Shown here one piece after another: positions 24,265 to 33,355 of a DNA stretch of 64,000 nt. The position numbers and the translations under genes are program-made. The first letter of the stretch is position 1. Each line of letters opens with the position of its first letter. The stretch is taken from positions 154,798-218,797 of the forward strand of contig CAYORT010000003.1 in NCBI GenBank assembly GCA_964406465.1. The letters are read 5' to 3'. This DNA comes from JAHEZL01 sp964406465. Lineage in GTDB: Bacteria; Bacteroidota; Bacteroidia; Flavobacteriales_C; GCA-002722245. Under the pieces are notes generated by a model. The model was not told the DNA's origin, made no database searches, and worked only from the letters and a program-made list of their open reading frames with translations.

Positions 24265-26610
24265 ATGCGTTTTTTGGTTTTAATTTCCATGATTGTGCTT
24301 TCGTTGAGTGCTAATGCACAGCTTACACAAAGTGTGCGCGGACAAGTACTCGATAAAAACTCGAAATCACCTCTGGTGGGCATCACCGTTACTGTTGAAA
24401 GCGTGGAGCCTAAAATCGCTACCTCTACCGATGAAAAAGGGTTTTTTAAGCTGGTGGGTGTGCCTGTGGGCCGACAAAGCATTTCTTTTTCCTCGGTTTC
24501 TCACCACCCCATTACGCTCGAAAATCAAGAAGTTAAATCGGGTAAGGAGCTTTATCTCGAAATAGAGATGGAAGAAAAAGTAACCCTTACCAACGAAATC
24601 AAAATTGTGGTGAAGAAAGACAACAAGCCCGAAAATGAGATGATTACCACAAGTAACGTGAACATGACACCCAAACAAACCGAACGATTTGCAGGCAGTT
24701 TGAGCGATGTTTCGCGTATGGCGATGAACTATGCCGGAGTGATTTCAGCTTCCGACAACCGCAACGACATCATCATTCGCGGTAACTCTCCGGCTGGCAT
24801 CTTGTGGCGCTTAAATGGCATCAATATTCCTAATCCTAATCACTTTGGATCGCTTGGTAGCACTGGCGGACCAATCACCATTCTTAACAACAACAACTTG
24901 GCTAAATCAGATTTCATGACGGGTGCTTTTCCTTCAGATTATGGTAATGCCTTAGCGGGCGCTTTCGATTTAAAATTGCGCCACGGTAACAATGAAAAAT
25001 TTGAGGGTACTGGCATGTTCGGCTTCAACGGTTTAGAGCTTGGCGTTGAGGGTCCGTTCTCCAAAAAAAGCAAGGCTTCTTACATGGCCAACTACCGCTA
25101 TTCAACCCTTGGTATTTTCGATGCCGTAGGCATCTCGTTTGGAGTGGCCGCTATTCCTCAATATCAAGATTTAACTTTCAACATAGATATTCCTTTGAAC
25201 AAAAAATATGGTAAGCTCGAAATGTTTGGTGTTGGCGGCTACAGCACCATATCTATTTTGGCCAACAAAGAACAAAAAGATGGCGATGTTTCATACACCC
25301 AACAAGGCACCAACAACTATCTTATCTCTCAAATGGGCGTGAGCGGCATTGGCCACACCTACTACTTCTCAGATAAAACACACATGAAATCGGTGTTCGC
25401 TATTTCGGGAATTTCGCAAACTGTTCATAGCGATTCCTTAGATGCGAATTACCAAAATCCGGGTTTGATTTACGACAATAAAACAGCCGAAATTAAATAC
25501 TCTTTCAACTGGTATGTTAACACAAAGTTCAATTCGCGAAACACTTGGAAAAGTGGTGTTATTGCCGATTTATATGCTGTTAGATACTACGAAAAATTTC
25601 GTTCAAACTACCAATGGTTTACGGGTTACGATTTCAAAGGAAACACCTATCTAGTGCAAGCTTACACTCAGTGGTTGCATAAATTTAGCGATAAATTTCG
25701 CCTCAATTTAGGCGCTCATTACCAACAACTTACTTTAAATAATTCATACGCTGTTGAGCCTCGTGGTGGCGTTTCATACGATTTCGCTAAGAATAATACT
25801 ATTTCATTAGGCGCGGGTATGCACTCTCAAATTCAACCTTTTAGTGTTTATTTGCTGGAGACAACTACAGGAAACTCCACTGCAAGAACCAATGAAAATT
25901 TAGATCTTTCACGCAGCAATCACGTGGTGTTGAGTTACAGCCATTCGTTTAATCCGCACGCACGCGTTAAAGTAGAAAGCTACTACCAGCATGTTTATGG
26001 CGTGCCAGTTTTAAACAACTCATTCTTCAGTTTGGCAAATTTTGGTAGCGACTTCACTTTTCCTCGTGTAGACAGCCTCACTAATGGTGGAAAAGGAAAA
26101 AATATCGGTGTAGAGCTTACCGTTGAAAGAAACTTTCACAAAGGCTATTATTTCTTGTTTAGCGGCTCTTTGTATGATTCTAAATATACTGGCGGCGACG
26201 GCGTTGAACACAGCACCGCATTCAACGGTAATTATGCTGCCAACTTGTTGGGTGGAGCCGAATTTAATTTAACTAAAAAATTAGTGCTTCAAATAGACGC
26301 AAAAATAACCTACGCTGGCGGCAAAAGATATATACCTATAGATCTTGCAAAATCACAATTGGCGGGCAAAGCTGTATTCGATGAAAGTGAAATTTATGTA
26401 CATCGTTTTCACGACTATTTCCGCGCCGATTTAAAAGCCGGAATTCGCATCAACTCAAAAAAAATAACGCAAGAAATCTCATTCAACGTTCAAAATATTT
26501 TGGATACCAAAAATGTTTTTCAGCAAATCTATGACAACGTAAACAAAGACGTAAAAACCGAGTACCAGCTGGGCTTTTTCCCTGTGGGAAGTTATAAGAT
26601 TATGTTTTAA
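24265..26610 (+). CDS. TonB-dependent receptor with CarboxypepD_reg-like N-terminus
   Basis: 781 residues from the ATG at 24265, which gives the signal peptide MRFLVLISMIVLSLSANAQ; the longer frame upstream adds 17 unlikely residues. Residues ~20-110 are a carboxypeptidase-regulatory-like fold (VRGQVLDKNSKSPLVGITVT). The plug domain follows (NDIIIRGNSPAGILWRLNGI, DFMTGAFPSDYGNALAGAFD) and then a beta barrel to the C-terminus. No SusD-like partner is next to it, so it is not a standard polysaccharide utilisation locus; the ligand is unknown. It stands alone between the MORN operon (divergent) and rnr. Confidence 0.88.
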   Translation: MRFLVLISMIVLSLSANAQLTQSVRGQVLDKNSKSPLVGITVTVESVEPKIATSTDEKGFFKLVGVPVGRQSISFSSVSHHPITLENQEVKSGKELYLEIEMEEKVTLTNEIKIVVKKDNKPENEMITTSNVNMTPKQTERFAGSLSDVSRMAMNYAGVISASDNRNDIIIRGNSPAGILWRLNGINIPNPNHFGSLGSTGGPITILNNNNLAKSDFMTGAFPSDYGNALAGAFDLKLRHGNNEKFEGTGMFGFNGLELGVEGPFSKKSKASYMANYRYSTLGIFDAVGISFGVAAIPQYQDLTFNIDIPLNKKYGKLEMFGVGGYSTISILANKEQKDGDVSYTQQGTNNYLISQMGVSGIGHTYYFSDKTHMKSVFAISGISQTVHSDSLDANYQNPGLIYDNKTAEIKYSFNWYVNTKFNSRNTWKSGVIADLYAVRYYEKFRSNYQWFTGYDFKGNTYLVQAYTQWLHKFSDKFRLNLGAHYQQLTLNNSYAVEPRGGVSYDFAKNNTISLGAGMHSQIQPFSVYLLETTTGNSTARTNENLDLSRSNHVVLSYSHSFNPHARVKVESYYQHVYGVPVLNNSFFSLANFGSDFTFPRVDSLTNGGKGKNIGVELTVERNFHKGYYFLFSGSLYDSKYTGGDGVEHSTAFNGNYAANLLGGAEFNLTKKLVLQIDAKITYAGGKRYIPIDLAKSQLAGKAVFDESEIYVHRFHDYFRADLKAGIRINSKKITQEISFNVQNILDTKNVFQQIYDNVNKDVKTEYQLGFFPVGSYKIMF

Positions 26611-26742
26611 AAATGCACTTAATATTGCTTTAACTCTCTTATAATTTTAATACTCCAATTTTTCGTCTCCTCACTTTTTCGTGTTCATAACTTCGCCACC
26701 TCTTCTCCCGTACGAAGGCTCAATTCCCTATATTTATTTCAC

Positions 26743-28896
26743 ATGAGCAAAAAGAAAAAAAACAAAAATAAAGAAGTGAGTCAGGGCTCACTTACCAACT
26801 CCATTCTTCAACTTTTTTACAAAGCTGGCGACAGAGACTTAAGTCATAAATCCATCACCCACGACCTGCGTATCACATCAAAAGATGGCAAAAGAAAAGT
26901 GCTCGACACCCTTTTGGCAATGGTAGACAAAGGAACGTTAAAAGAATTACACCGAGGAAAATTTACCTTGGCTGAAGCTACTGAACCAATGACGGGCGTT
27001 GCCGATTTTACCTCGTCGGGCGCTGCTTACGTTACTGTTGTTGGTGAAGAACACGACATCTACATTCCTGCAAAATATACGCTCAACGCCTTTCATCAAG
27101 ACACCGTTAGAATTGAAATTATACCCGGCAGAGGCAACAAGCCTGAAGGTAAAATTGTGGAAGTGGTGGAAAGAAAAAGAACCGAATTTATTGGTTCTGT
27201 TCAATTGGTGAAAGATTTTGCTTTCGTGATTCCCGACAACCCTAAAATCCACATGGATTTTTATGTTCCTGCCGGCAAAATAATGGGCGCGAAAGAAGGA
27301 CAAAAAGTAATTGTGCGATTGGGCGACTGGCCTAAAAATTCGAAAAATCCCTTTGGTGAAATCATTGAAGTGCTGGGCGATGCCGGCAACAATGATGTAG
27401 AAATGCACGCCATCCTTTTTCAATATGGATTGCCTTACAAATTCCCCAAAGAGGTTGAAGAATTTGCTAACAAATTGCCCGATACCATCACCGAAGAAGA
27501 AATTAAAAAACGTAGAGACTTTCGTAAGGTCACCACTTTCACTATCGACCCACACGACGCAAAAGATTTCGATGATGCTCTTTCCATTCAAAAATTAGAA
27601 AATGGCAATTGGGAAATTGGTGTGCACATCGCCGATGTTTCGCACTACCTTCAGCCAGGAACTTTATTAGATCATGAAGCTTATGAACGTGGCACGTCGG
27701 TTTATTTGGTCGACAGAACCGTTCCAATGCTTCCTGAGAAGCTTTCTAATGGTGTTTGCTCCCTTCGTCCGCACGAAGAAAAATTATGCTTCTCATGCGT
27801 TTTTGAAATGGACGACAAAGCCAACGTCATTAGCAGATGGATTGGCAGAACCGTAATTTACAGCGACAGAAGATTTACCTACGAAGAAGCTCAGCAGGTA
27901 ATTGAAACGGGTGAAGGCGATCTTAAAGACGAAATTTTAACCTTCGATAGATTAGCAAAAATACTGCGCAAAGAACGCATGAACAACGGAGCTATTAGCT
28001 TCGATAAAGCCGAAGTTAAATTTAAACTTGATGAAGCCGGGGCTCCCGTTAGCGTGTATTTTAAAGAATCGAAAGATGCCAACAAACTCATTGAAGAGTT
28101 TATGCTGTTGGCCAATAAATACGTGGCTATGTTTGCCGGCAAAGACAGCAAACCTCCCAAAACATTTGTATACAGAATTCACGACGTTCCTTCATTAGAA
28201 AAATTTGGCGTTTTTGCCGATTTCGTGAAACAGTTTGGGTATGAGTTGCGTGCGCAAACGCCTAAGCAGGTAGCCGGACAATTAAACAAGATGCTGCAAG
28301 ATTCGAAAACAAAAAATTACGGGTCAATGCTCGAAACCCTTGCTGTAAGAACCATGGCAAAGGCCGAATATTCGCCCGATAACATTGGTCACTACGGATT
28401 GGCCTTCGACTTCTATTCACATTTCACCTCTCCTATTCGCCGATATCCCGATGTAATGGTTCATCGCTTGTTGCAGCTGTATTTAGATGGAAATCCTTCG
28501 GCCAACAAAAAGATTTTTGAAGAACAATGTAAGCACTGCAGCGAACGCGAAAAACTTGCTTCTGATGCAGAACGCGACTCTATTAAATACAAACAAGTAG
28601 AATATTTAAAAGCGCATTTAGGCGAAACTTTTGAAGCCACCATTTCTGGTTTAACCGAATGGGGTATCTATGCCGAAATCATTGAAAACAAATGCGAAGG
28701 AATGATTTCTGCCCGCACTTTAATGGGAGATACTTTTGTTTTCGATCCCGATAATTACCGCTATGTAGGTCGAATTCACAAGAAAGTATATCAATTTGGC
28801 GACAAGGTAAAAATTAAGGTAACCGGCGCCAACTTGATTAAAAAGCAATTGGATTTTGTATTGGTAGAAGAAGGGGATGAAGGTTTTGAGGAGTAG
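26743..28896 (+). CDS. rnr: Ribonuclease R (3'-5' exoribonuclease, RNB family)
   Basis: 717 residues, the usual size. A Lys-rich N-terminus is followed by a winged-helix region, cold-shock domains (residues ~80-230), the RNB catalytic domain with the metal-binding TIDPHDAKDFDDALS motif and SPIRRYPDVMVHRLL, and a C-terminal S1 domain (GETFEATISGLTEWGIYAEI). RNase R degrades structured RNA, including mRNA and rRNA, in the cytoplasm. The gene ends at a hairpin shared with the convergent gene at 28927. Confidence 0.95.
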   Translation: MSKKKKNKNKEVSQGSLTNSILQLFYKAGDRDLSHKSITHDLRITSKDGKRKVLDTLLAMVDKGTLKELHRGKFTLAEATEPMTGVADFTSSGAAYVTVVGEEHDIYIPAKYTLNAFHQDTVRIEIIPGRGNKPEGKIVEVVERKRTEFIGSVQLVKDFAFVIPDNPKIHMDFYVPAGKIMGAKEGQKVIVRLGDWPKNSKNPFGEIIEVLGDAGNNDVEMHAILFQYGLPYKFPKEVEEFANKLPDTITEEEIKKRRDFRKVTTFTIDPHDAKDFDDALSIQKLENGNWEIGVHIADVSHYLQPGTLLDHEAYERGTSVYLVDRTVPMLPEKLSNGVCSLRPHEEKLCFSCVFEMDDKANVISRWIGRTVIYSDRRFTYEEAQQVIETGEGDLKDEILTFDRLAKILRKERMNNGAISFDKAEVKFKLDEAGAPVSVYFKESKDANKLIEEFMLLANKYVAMFAGKDSKPPKTFVYRIHDVPSLEKFGVFADFVKQFGYELRAQTPKQVAGQLNKMLQDSKTKNYGSMLETLAVRTMAKAEYSPDNIGHYGLAFDFYSHFTSPIRRYPDVMVHRLLQLYLDGNPSANKKIFEEQCKHCSEREKLASDAERDSIKYKQVEYLKAHLGETFEATISGLTEWGIYAEIIENKCEGMISARTLMGDTFVFDPDNYRYVGRIHKKVYQFGDKVKIKVTGANLIKKQLDFVLVEEGDEGFEE

Positions 28897-28903
28897 TTTT
28901 ATA

Positions 28904-28930
28904 GTAGAGACTAAATGCTTTTGTCTCTAC
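28904..28930. terminator. Short palindrome between convergent genes
   Basis: GTAGAGAC (28904-28911) and GTCTCTAC (28923-28930) form an 8-bp stem with an 11-nt loop, 8 bp after the rnr stop. The right arm contains the TAG stop of the minus-strand gene at 28927. Position suggests a bidirectional terminator, but there is no long T run; its ends match the repeat class at 16995. Confidence 0.45.
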
Positions 28931-29214
28931 CCCAAAATCATAGTCCCAAAATACGCCAAGAATATCAGTATTATCAACGAGAACAAAATGATTCCAAACA
29001 ATTGAGATTTCTTTTTTTCTGCAGGATATTTCTTGGCTAAATCGTAAACAATGTATCCCGAAACCAACATCAAAACAATGTTAAGAGATTCATTTTTTAA
29101 GAACTCGTTTTTCTCCGACATCATCTGAGCAAAAACCAAGAAAAGGGTTAAAACCACTACTACAGCGACAAACCAAGCTATTGCTTTAAATAATTTGTTT
29201 TTTGGTACCGACAT
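28927..29214 (-). CDS. Small membrane protein, unknown function
   Basis: 95 residues with three hydrophobic segments (AIAWFVAVVVVLTLFLVFAQ, SLNIVLMLVSGYIVYDLA and LFGIILFSLIILIFLAYFGT), and a basic loop (KKYPAEKKKSQ). It starts immediately after the stop of the LytTR regulator (29215), so it is part of the kinase-regulator transcript. No family is recognised. It could be a target or accessory of that two-component pair, but this rests on position alone. Confidence 0.65.
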   Translation of the reverse strand: MSVPKNKLFKAIAWFVAVVVVLTLFLVFAQMMSEKNEFLKNESLNIVLMLVSGYIVYDLAKKYPAEKKKSQLFGIILFSLIILIFLAYFGTMILG

Positions 29215-29973
29215 TTAAACGAAATTAAGGCGTTTTAAGAGATCATCTTTGTATGAGCCGCCTATTGATATCGGATTGCTGTCGTTCTCTAAATACAGGA
29301 TGCCTTGTGATTGTTCTAACGATATAATTCTGTCTACTCTCACAATGAATGAACGGTGAACTCTAATGAATTGCTTTCCTGGCAATTTTTGCTCTATATC
29401 TTTCATGGTTGCGTGAATAGTGTAGTCGCCATTAGCAGTATGAAACGTAACATAATCTTTCAAAGCTTCAACATAATACAAATCAACCATTTTTACTTTT
29501 ACCAATTTCGACTTAGCGCGGATAAACAAGAAATCTGCCGAACCATTACCATCAAGCAATGTAGCATACATTTCATTTTCTTTTTTCAATTCACCTGTCT
29601 TCTTGTGCTTGTACAAAGCCATCTCTATTGAGGTGTGTAAATCAATTTCCTTAAATGGCTTTAAAATATAACCGTAAGGCTCTGTAATTTTTGCTTTTGA
29701 TAGTGTGTTTTCATCGGCATATGCAGTAAGAAAAATGACAGGTAAGTCGTAAATTTCCTTTACATATTCTGCTGTATCAATACCGCTCATATCGCCTTTC
29801 AACATGATATCCATTAAAATTATATCAGGCTGATTGTTTTTCAATATTTCTTTTGCTTTTTCACCAGATGATGCTGTTCCAATCACATTATAACCCATCT
29901 TTTGCAAACTCTGTTGAATGTCTTTTGCAACAATGTTTTCATCTTCTACAACCAATACACTAATGTTACCCAT
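29215..29973 (-). CDS. LytTR-type response regulator
   Basis: 252 residues. Receiver domain with the acidic pair (VVEDEN), phosphoacceptor Asp in DIILMDIMLKGDMSG, Thr in FLTAYAD and Lys-Pro in YILKPFKE. C-terminal LytTR DNA-binding domain from ~150 (KLVKVKMVDLYYVEALKDYV, FIRVHRSFIVRVDRI). Output is expected to be transcription control in response to the histidine kinase encoded 11 bp upstream. Targets are not apparent from the window. Confidence 0.9.
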   Translation of the reverse strand: MGNISVLVVEDENIVAKDIQQSLQKMGYNVIGTASSGEKAKEILKNNQPDIILMDIMLKGDMSGIDTAEYVKEIYDLPVIFLTAYADENTLSKAKITEPYGYILKPFKEIDLHTSIEMALYKHKKTGELKKENEMYATLLDGNGSADFLFIRAKSKLVKVKMVDLYYVEALKDYVTFHTANGDYTIHATMKDIEQKLPGKQFIRVHRSFIVRVDRIISLEQSQGILYLENDSNPISIGGSYKDDLLKRLNFV

Positions 29974-29984
29974 AATAGTAGTAA

Positions 29985-31481
29985 TTAATTTGCTTTAAAT
30001 TCTATTAGAAAGCGTGTACCCTTTACGCTTTCGCAATAAAGTTTTCCATCTATTTGATCCACTAAGGTCATAACGAGCTGCAGGCCCAATGATTCTGTTT
30101 CCTCAATGTTAAGATCCTTAGGCATCCCAATACCGTCATCTTCAATGATCAAAAGGTTAGGTCCACCTTTTTTGCGCTTTAAAGATATAAAAATGTTTCC
30201 CTTTTTAGAATTTGGAAAAGCATACTTCAAAGCATTGGCCACCAATTCGTTTACTATTAAGCCGCAAGGGATAGATGTATCAAGGGATAGAAAGAGTTTC
30301 TCTATATCAAAATTCAAGCTTACTCGGCCTGTAACTGAATAAGAATATAATAGGTTTGAACATAAACTTTTTAGATAGTCACCAAAATCAACATGCGAGA
30401 AATTTTTACTTTGATACAAGCTTTCGTGTATAAACGACATCGACTTTATTCTATCCCTGCACTCCTTCAACATATTTAGGGTATACTCGTCTTTTACATA
30501 GGATGATTGTAAGTTCAAAATACTTGATATCACCTGTAAATTGTTCTTAACTCTATGATGAACTTCCTTTAAAAGTATTTCTCCCTCAGCTACTGTTTCT
30601 TTCAATTTAGCTTCGGTTTCTTTGCGCTCGCTAATCTCTTTTTCTAGCGCTGTTGTAGTAGCTTCAGCAACTTCTGCTCGCAATCTCTCTTCCTCTGCTT
30701 GAAGCCTTTCCGATAAATCTCTACCGGTTATTATCAATACATTTTTGCCGAAATAAGTCCCTTTTCTAAAGATCATTTCCACAGGAAATTCTTCGCCTTT
30801 CTTGTTGATACCTGTCCAATCAAATCTTGTTGTTCCTTGCTTCCACGACTTTTCAAGGTGTTTCAACAACAAATTATTCTTTTTGTTTTTTGTAAGAATT
30901 TCAAGCGTATTACCAATTATATCCTCTTTAGATAATGCAAATTTATCAATGGCCGATTTATTAACATCTATAATAACATTGGCTTCACTCAATATTAAAA
31001 TAATGTCTGAACTGGTATTGAATATCTCAAAATAACTTTTGATACTTTTATTCTTAAACTCTTCAGCTTCCTTGCGTCGGGTGATATCGCGCACTATCGC
31101 TTGCATCATCTTCTCACCCTTAACTTCAAAAGCATTTAAGCTTATTTCTGTATCAAATTGTTCTCCATTAAAGCGTAAAAATTTCCAGTATAAAAACTGT
31201 GATTCTCCTTTTAAAGTAAGCAGAGATAAATCGTAAAATCCTAAAATAGAATCGGCCCCATTTGGCTGTTTTTCTGGCAATAAATTATATACTGGTTTTC
31301 CTTTTATCTCCTTCTCCTTACAGCCAAACATCTCTAAAGATTTTTGATTGCAATCTATAATCTTATTGTCTTTAATAATGAAAATTGCATCGTTTGCCTT
31401 TTCAAAAAGCATGCGGTGTTTTTCTTCACTTAACTTAAGCTGCTCTTCTATCTCTGTACTATTTTTCTTCTTTACTGCCAT
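29985..31481 (-). CDS. PAS-domain sensor histidine kinase (HisKA_2 type)
   Basis: 498 residues, no transmembrane segment, so cytoplasmic. Two PAS domains (residues ~15-135 and ~150-265; e.g. IFIIKDNKIIDCNQKSLEMF and GWTGINKKGEEFPVEMIF-like blocks), a coiled linker (AEEERLRAEVAEATTTALEK), and a HisKA_2 phosphoacceptor region LLKEVHHRVKNNLQVISSIL followed by HATPase_c (NELVANALKYAFPN, IEDDGIGMP). The HHRVKNNLQ motif marks the kinase family common in Bacteroidota paired with LytTR regulators, which matches its downstream neighbour. Signal unknown. Confidence 0.9.
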   Translation of the reverse strand: MAVKKKNSTEIEEQLKLSEEKHRMLFEKANDAIFIIKDNKIIDCNQKSLEMFGCKEKEIKGKPVYNLLPEKQPNGADSILGFYDLSLLTLKGESQFLYWKFLRFNGEQFDTEISLNAFEVKGEKMMQAIVRDITRRKEAEEFKNKSIKSYFEIFNTSSDIILILSEANVIIDVNKSAIDKFALSKEDIIGNTLEILTKNKKNNLLLKHLEKSWKQGTTRFDWTGINKKGEEFPVEMIFRKGTYFGKNVLIITGRDLSERLQAEEERLRAEVAEATTTALEKEISERKETEAKLKETVAEGEILLKEVHHRVKNNLQVISSILNLQSSYVKDEYTLNMLKECRDRIKSMSFIHESLYQSKNFSHVDFGDYLKSLCSNLLYSYSVTGRVSLNFDIEKLFLSLDTSIPCGLIVNELVANALKYAFPNSKKGNIFISLKRKKGGPNLLIIEDDGIGMPKDLNIEETESLGLQLVMTLVDQIDGKLYCESVKGTRFLIEFKAN

Positions 31482-31484
31482 CTA

Positions 31485-32480
31485 CTACAAACCTAATTTT
31501 GCAGAAATATCTAACATTCTAACAATTGGTTTTTTTGCTCTTTCAATTAAATCTGCTTCCATCTCAATACATGGTAATTCATACAACAAACAATTGTATA
31601 ATTTCTCTAGAGTATTGAGTTTCATATGCGGACAATCATTGCACGCGCAAGTGTTGTTTGGTGGTGCTGGTATAAATGTTTTATCTGGTGAAGCTTTTTG
31701 CATTTGATGTAAAATTCCTGCTTCTGTAGCTACTATAAATTCTGTACAATCACTTTTTACAGAATAGTTTAAAATTCCTGTTGTAGAGCCTATGTAATCA
31801 GCTATTTTCAATAAAGAGGCCTCACACTCTGGATGCGCCAATAATTGCGCCTTAGGATGTTTGTTTTTTAGCTGAATTATCTTCTCTAATGAAAAGATTT
31901 CATGCACCATACATGATCCATCCCACAGCACCATATCTCTTCCTGTTTTTTGAACCAAATAAGCACCTAAATTTTTATCTGGTGCAAAAATAATTTTCTG
32001 CTCTTTTGGTAAACTTTCTATAATTTGCAAAGCATTACTTGATGTACAAACGATATCTGTTAATGCTTTAATCTCTGCAGAACAATTAACATACGATATC
32101 ACTAAATGATCGGGATGTTGCTCTTTGAATTGTTGAAATTTATCTGCCGGACAACTATCTGCCAGTGAACAACCAGCTTTTAAATCGGGCAATAAAACTT
32201 TTTTGTTAGGCGATAAAATCTTAGCTGTTTCGGCCATAAACTCCACGCCAGCAAAAACTATAATGTCGGCGTTGGTAGCTGCTGCCTGTTGCGACAAGCC
32301 TAAACTGTCTCCAATGTAGTCGGCAATATCTTGAATATCGGCATCCTGGTAGTAGTGAGCCAAAATAACCGCATTCTTCTTTTTCTTAAGTTCATTAATT
32401 TCATGGAACAAATCTAAGGAAGGATTTGGATTAATATCTAAGTACCCTTTTTCCTTAATATCATTAATATTTATTTTCAT
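31485..32480 (-). CDS. nadA: Quinolinate synthase
   Basis: 331 residues, complete. NadA condenses iminoaspartate and dihydroxyacetone phosphate to quinolinate in de novo NAD synthesis and carries a [4Fe-4S] cluster. Diagnostic segments: AVILAHYYQDADIQDIADYI, LLPDLKAGCSLADSCPAD, WDGSCMVHEIFS and the C-terminal CACNDCPHMKLNTLEKLY. The likely three cluster cysteines lie in the GCSLADSC region, VCTSS and CACNDC. No nadB/nadC neighbours are present. It is first in its direction, with 440 bp of AT-rich DNA upstream. Confidence 0.95.
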   Translation of the reverse strand: MKININDIKEKGYLDINPNPSLDLFHEINELKKKKNAVILAHYYQDADIQDIADYIGDSLGLSQQAAATNADIIVFAGVEFMAETAKILSPNKKVLLPDLKAGCSLADSCPADKFQQFKEQHPDHLVISYVNCSAEIKALTDIVCTSSNALQIIESLPKEQKIIFAPDKNLGAYLVQKTGRDMVLWDGSCMVHEIFSLEKIIQLKNKHPKAQLLAHPECEASLLKIADYIGSTTGILNYSVKSDCTEFIVATEAGILHQMQKASPDKTFIPAPPNNTCACNDCPHMKLNTLEKLYNCLLYELPCIEMEADLIERAKKPIVRMLDISAKLGL

Positions 32481-32920
32481 TTATCTAATATGGTGTTATA
32501 TATATCCTGTTAGTATTGTTCTTATCTTTTTGTTCTTTATTTGTATTGTTGATTACTATACAGTTGTTCAGGGTTTATTAACAAGTTATATGTTTTGAAT
32601 GTATTGATAATTAAGCTCATACTTTGTTATGCACAATTTACTGTATTTCGTGTAAAGTTAATAATACCCTTGATATTTTGTGTTTATATTTTGTGTGATT
32701 TTTCAGGCTAACTTTCTTCTATTTCGTTTTTATTTTCAAATAAGATTACTCATTAGAATTTTTTTCAAGATTTACTCTCTATTTTTGTTGTAAAGTTTTC
32801 AGACTCATTTATATTATTAAACAATTGAAGTGTTAAGAACTACAAGGGTTAAGTAACTAGAAAACAAGTCTTTAATTTTTACTGTAAATTCAATGTTTAT
32901 AAACTGTTAATTACGCTAAA
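32481..32920. other. AT-rich divergent intergenic region; candidate replication origin
   Basis: The longest gene-free stretch of the right two thirds, markedly AT-rich, between divergent nadA and rpiB. It contains TTATGCACA (32627-32635), one mismatch from the DnaA box TTATCCACA, and weaker 7/9 matches at 32575-32583 and, reversed, near 32895-32903. Sampled GC skew on the plus strand is negative to the left and positive to the right, as at an origin. It must also contain the nadA and rpiB promoters. No ORF or stable RNA is visible. The origin call is inference. Confidence 0.3.
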
Positions 32921-33355
32921 ATGGAAGTTGCAATTGCCGCAGATCACGCTGGTTTTCAATTAAAGGAACTGATTAAGAAACACTTAAGTTCAAAAGGAAT
33001 AGCTACAAAAGATTTTGGAACCAATTCTGAAGCAAGTTGTGATTATCCAGATTACGCTCATCCCTTAGCTCAATCGGTAAACGATGGCAATCATTTATTA
33101 GGCATTTTAATTTGTGGTAGTGCAAACGGTGTGAATATCGTTGCCAACAAGCACCAACAAGTACGTTCTGCGTTGTGCTGGAATGTTGAAGTAGCTAAAT
33201 TGGCCCGTCAGCACAACAACGCTAATGTAGTGGCTATTCCTGCTCGTTTTATTTCTACCGAATTAGCTATTGAAATTGTTGAAGCTTTCTTAACTACCGA
33301 ATTTGAAGGTGGAAGACATGCCAATAGAGTGAATAAAATAGCTTGCGAATGCTAA
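32921..33355 (+). CDS. rpiB: Ribose-5-phosphate isomerase B
   Basis: 144 residues. RpiB signature: IAADHAGFQLKELIKKHL at the start, DYPDYAHPLAQSV, GILICGSANGVNIVANKH (catalytic Cys in CGSANG) and a C-terminal NNANVVAIPARFI. It interconverts ribose-5-phosphate and ribulose-5-phosphate in the pentose phosphate pathway. The last 7 bases overlap the ATG-started peptidase gene (33349), so the two are probably translated from the same message. Confidence 0.93.
   Translation: MEVAIAADHAGFQLKELIKKHLSSKGIATKDFGTNSEASCDYPDYAHPLAQSVNDGNHLLGILICGSANGVNIVANKHQQVRSALCWNVEVAKLARQHNNANVVAIPARFISTELAIEIVEAFLTTEFEGGRHANRVNKIACEC

Noticed and set aside
26947..27591. Long minus-strand ORF inside rnr
   Set aside because: Antisense shadow of RNase R, whose domains are continuous on the plus strand.
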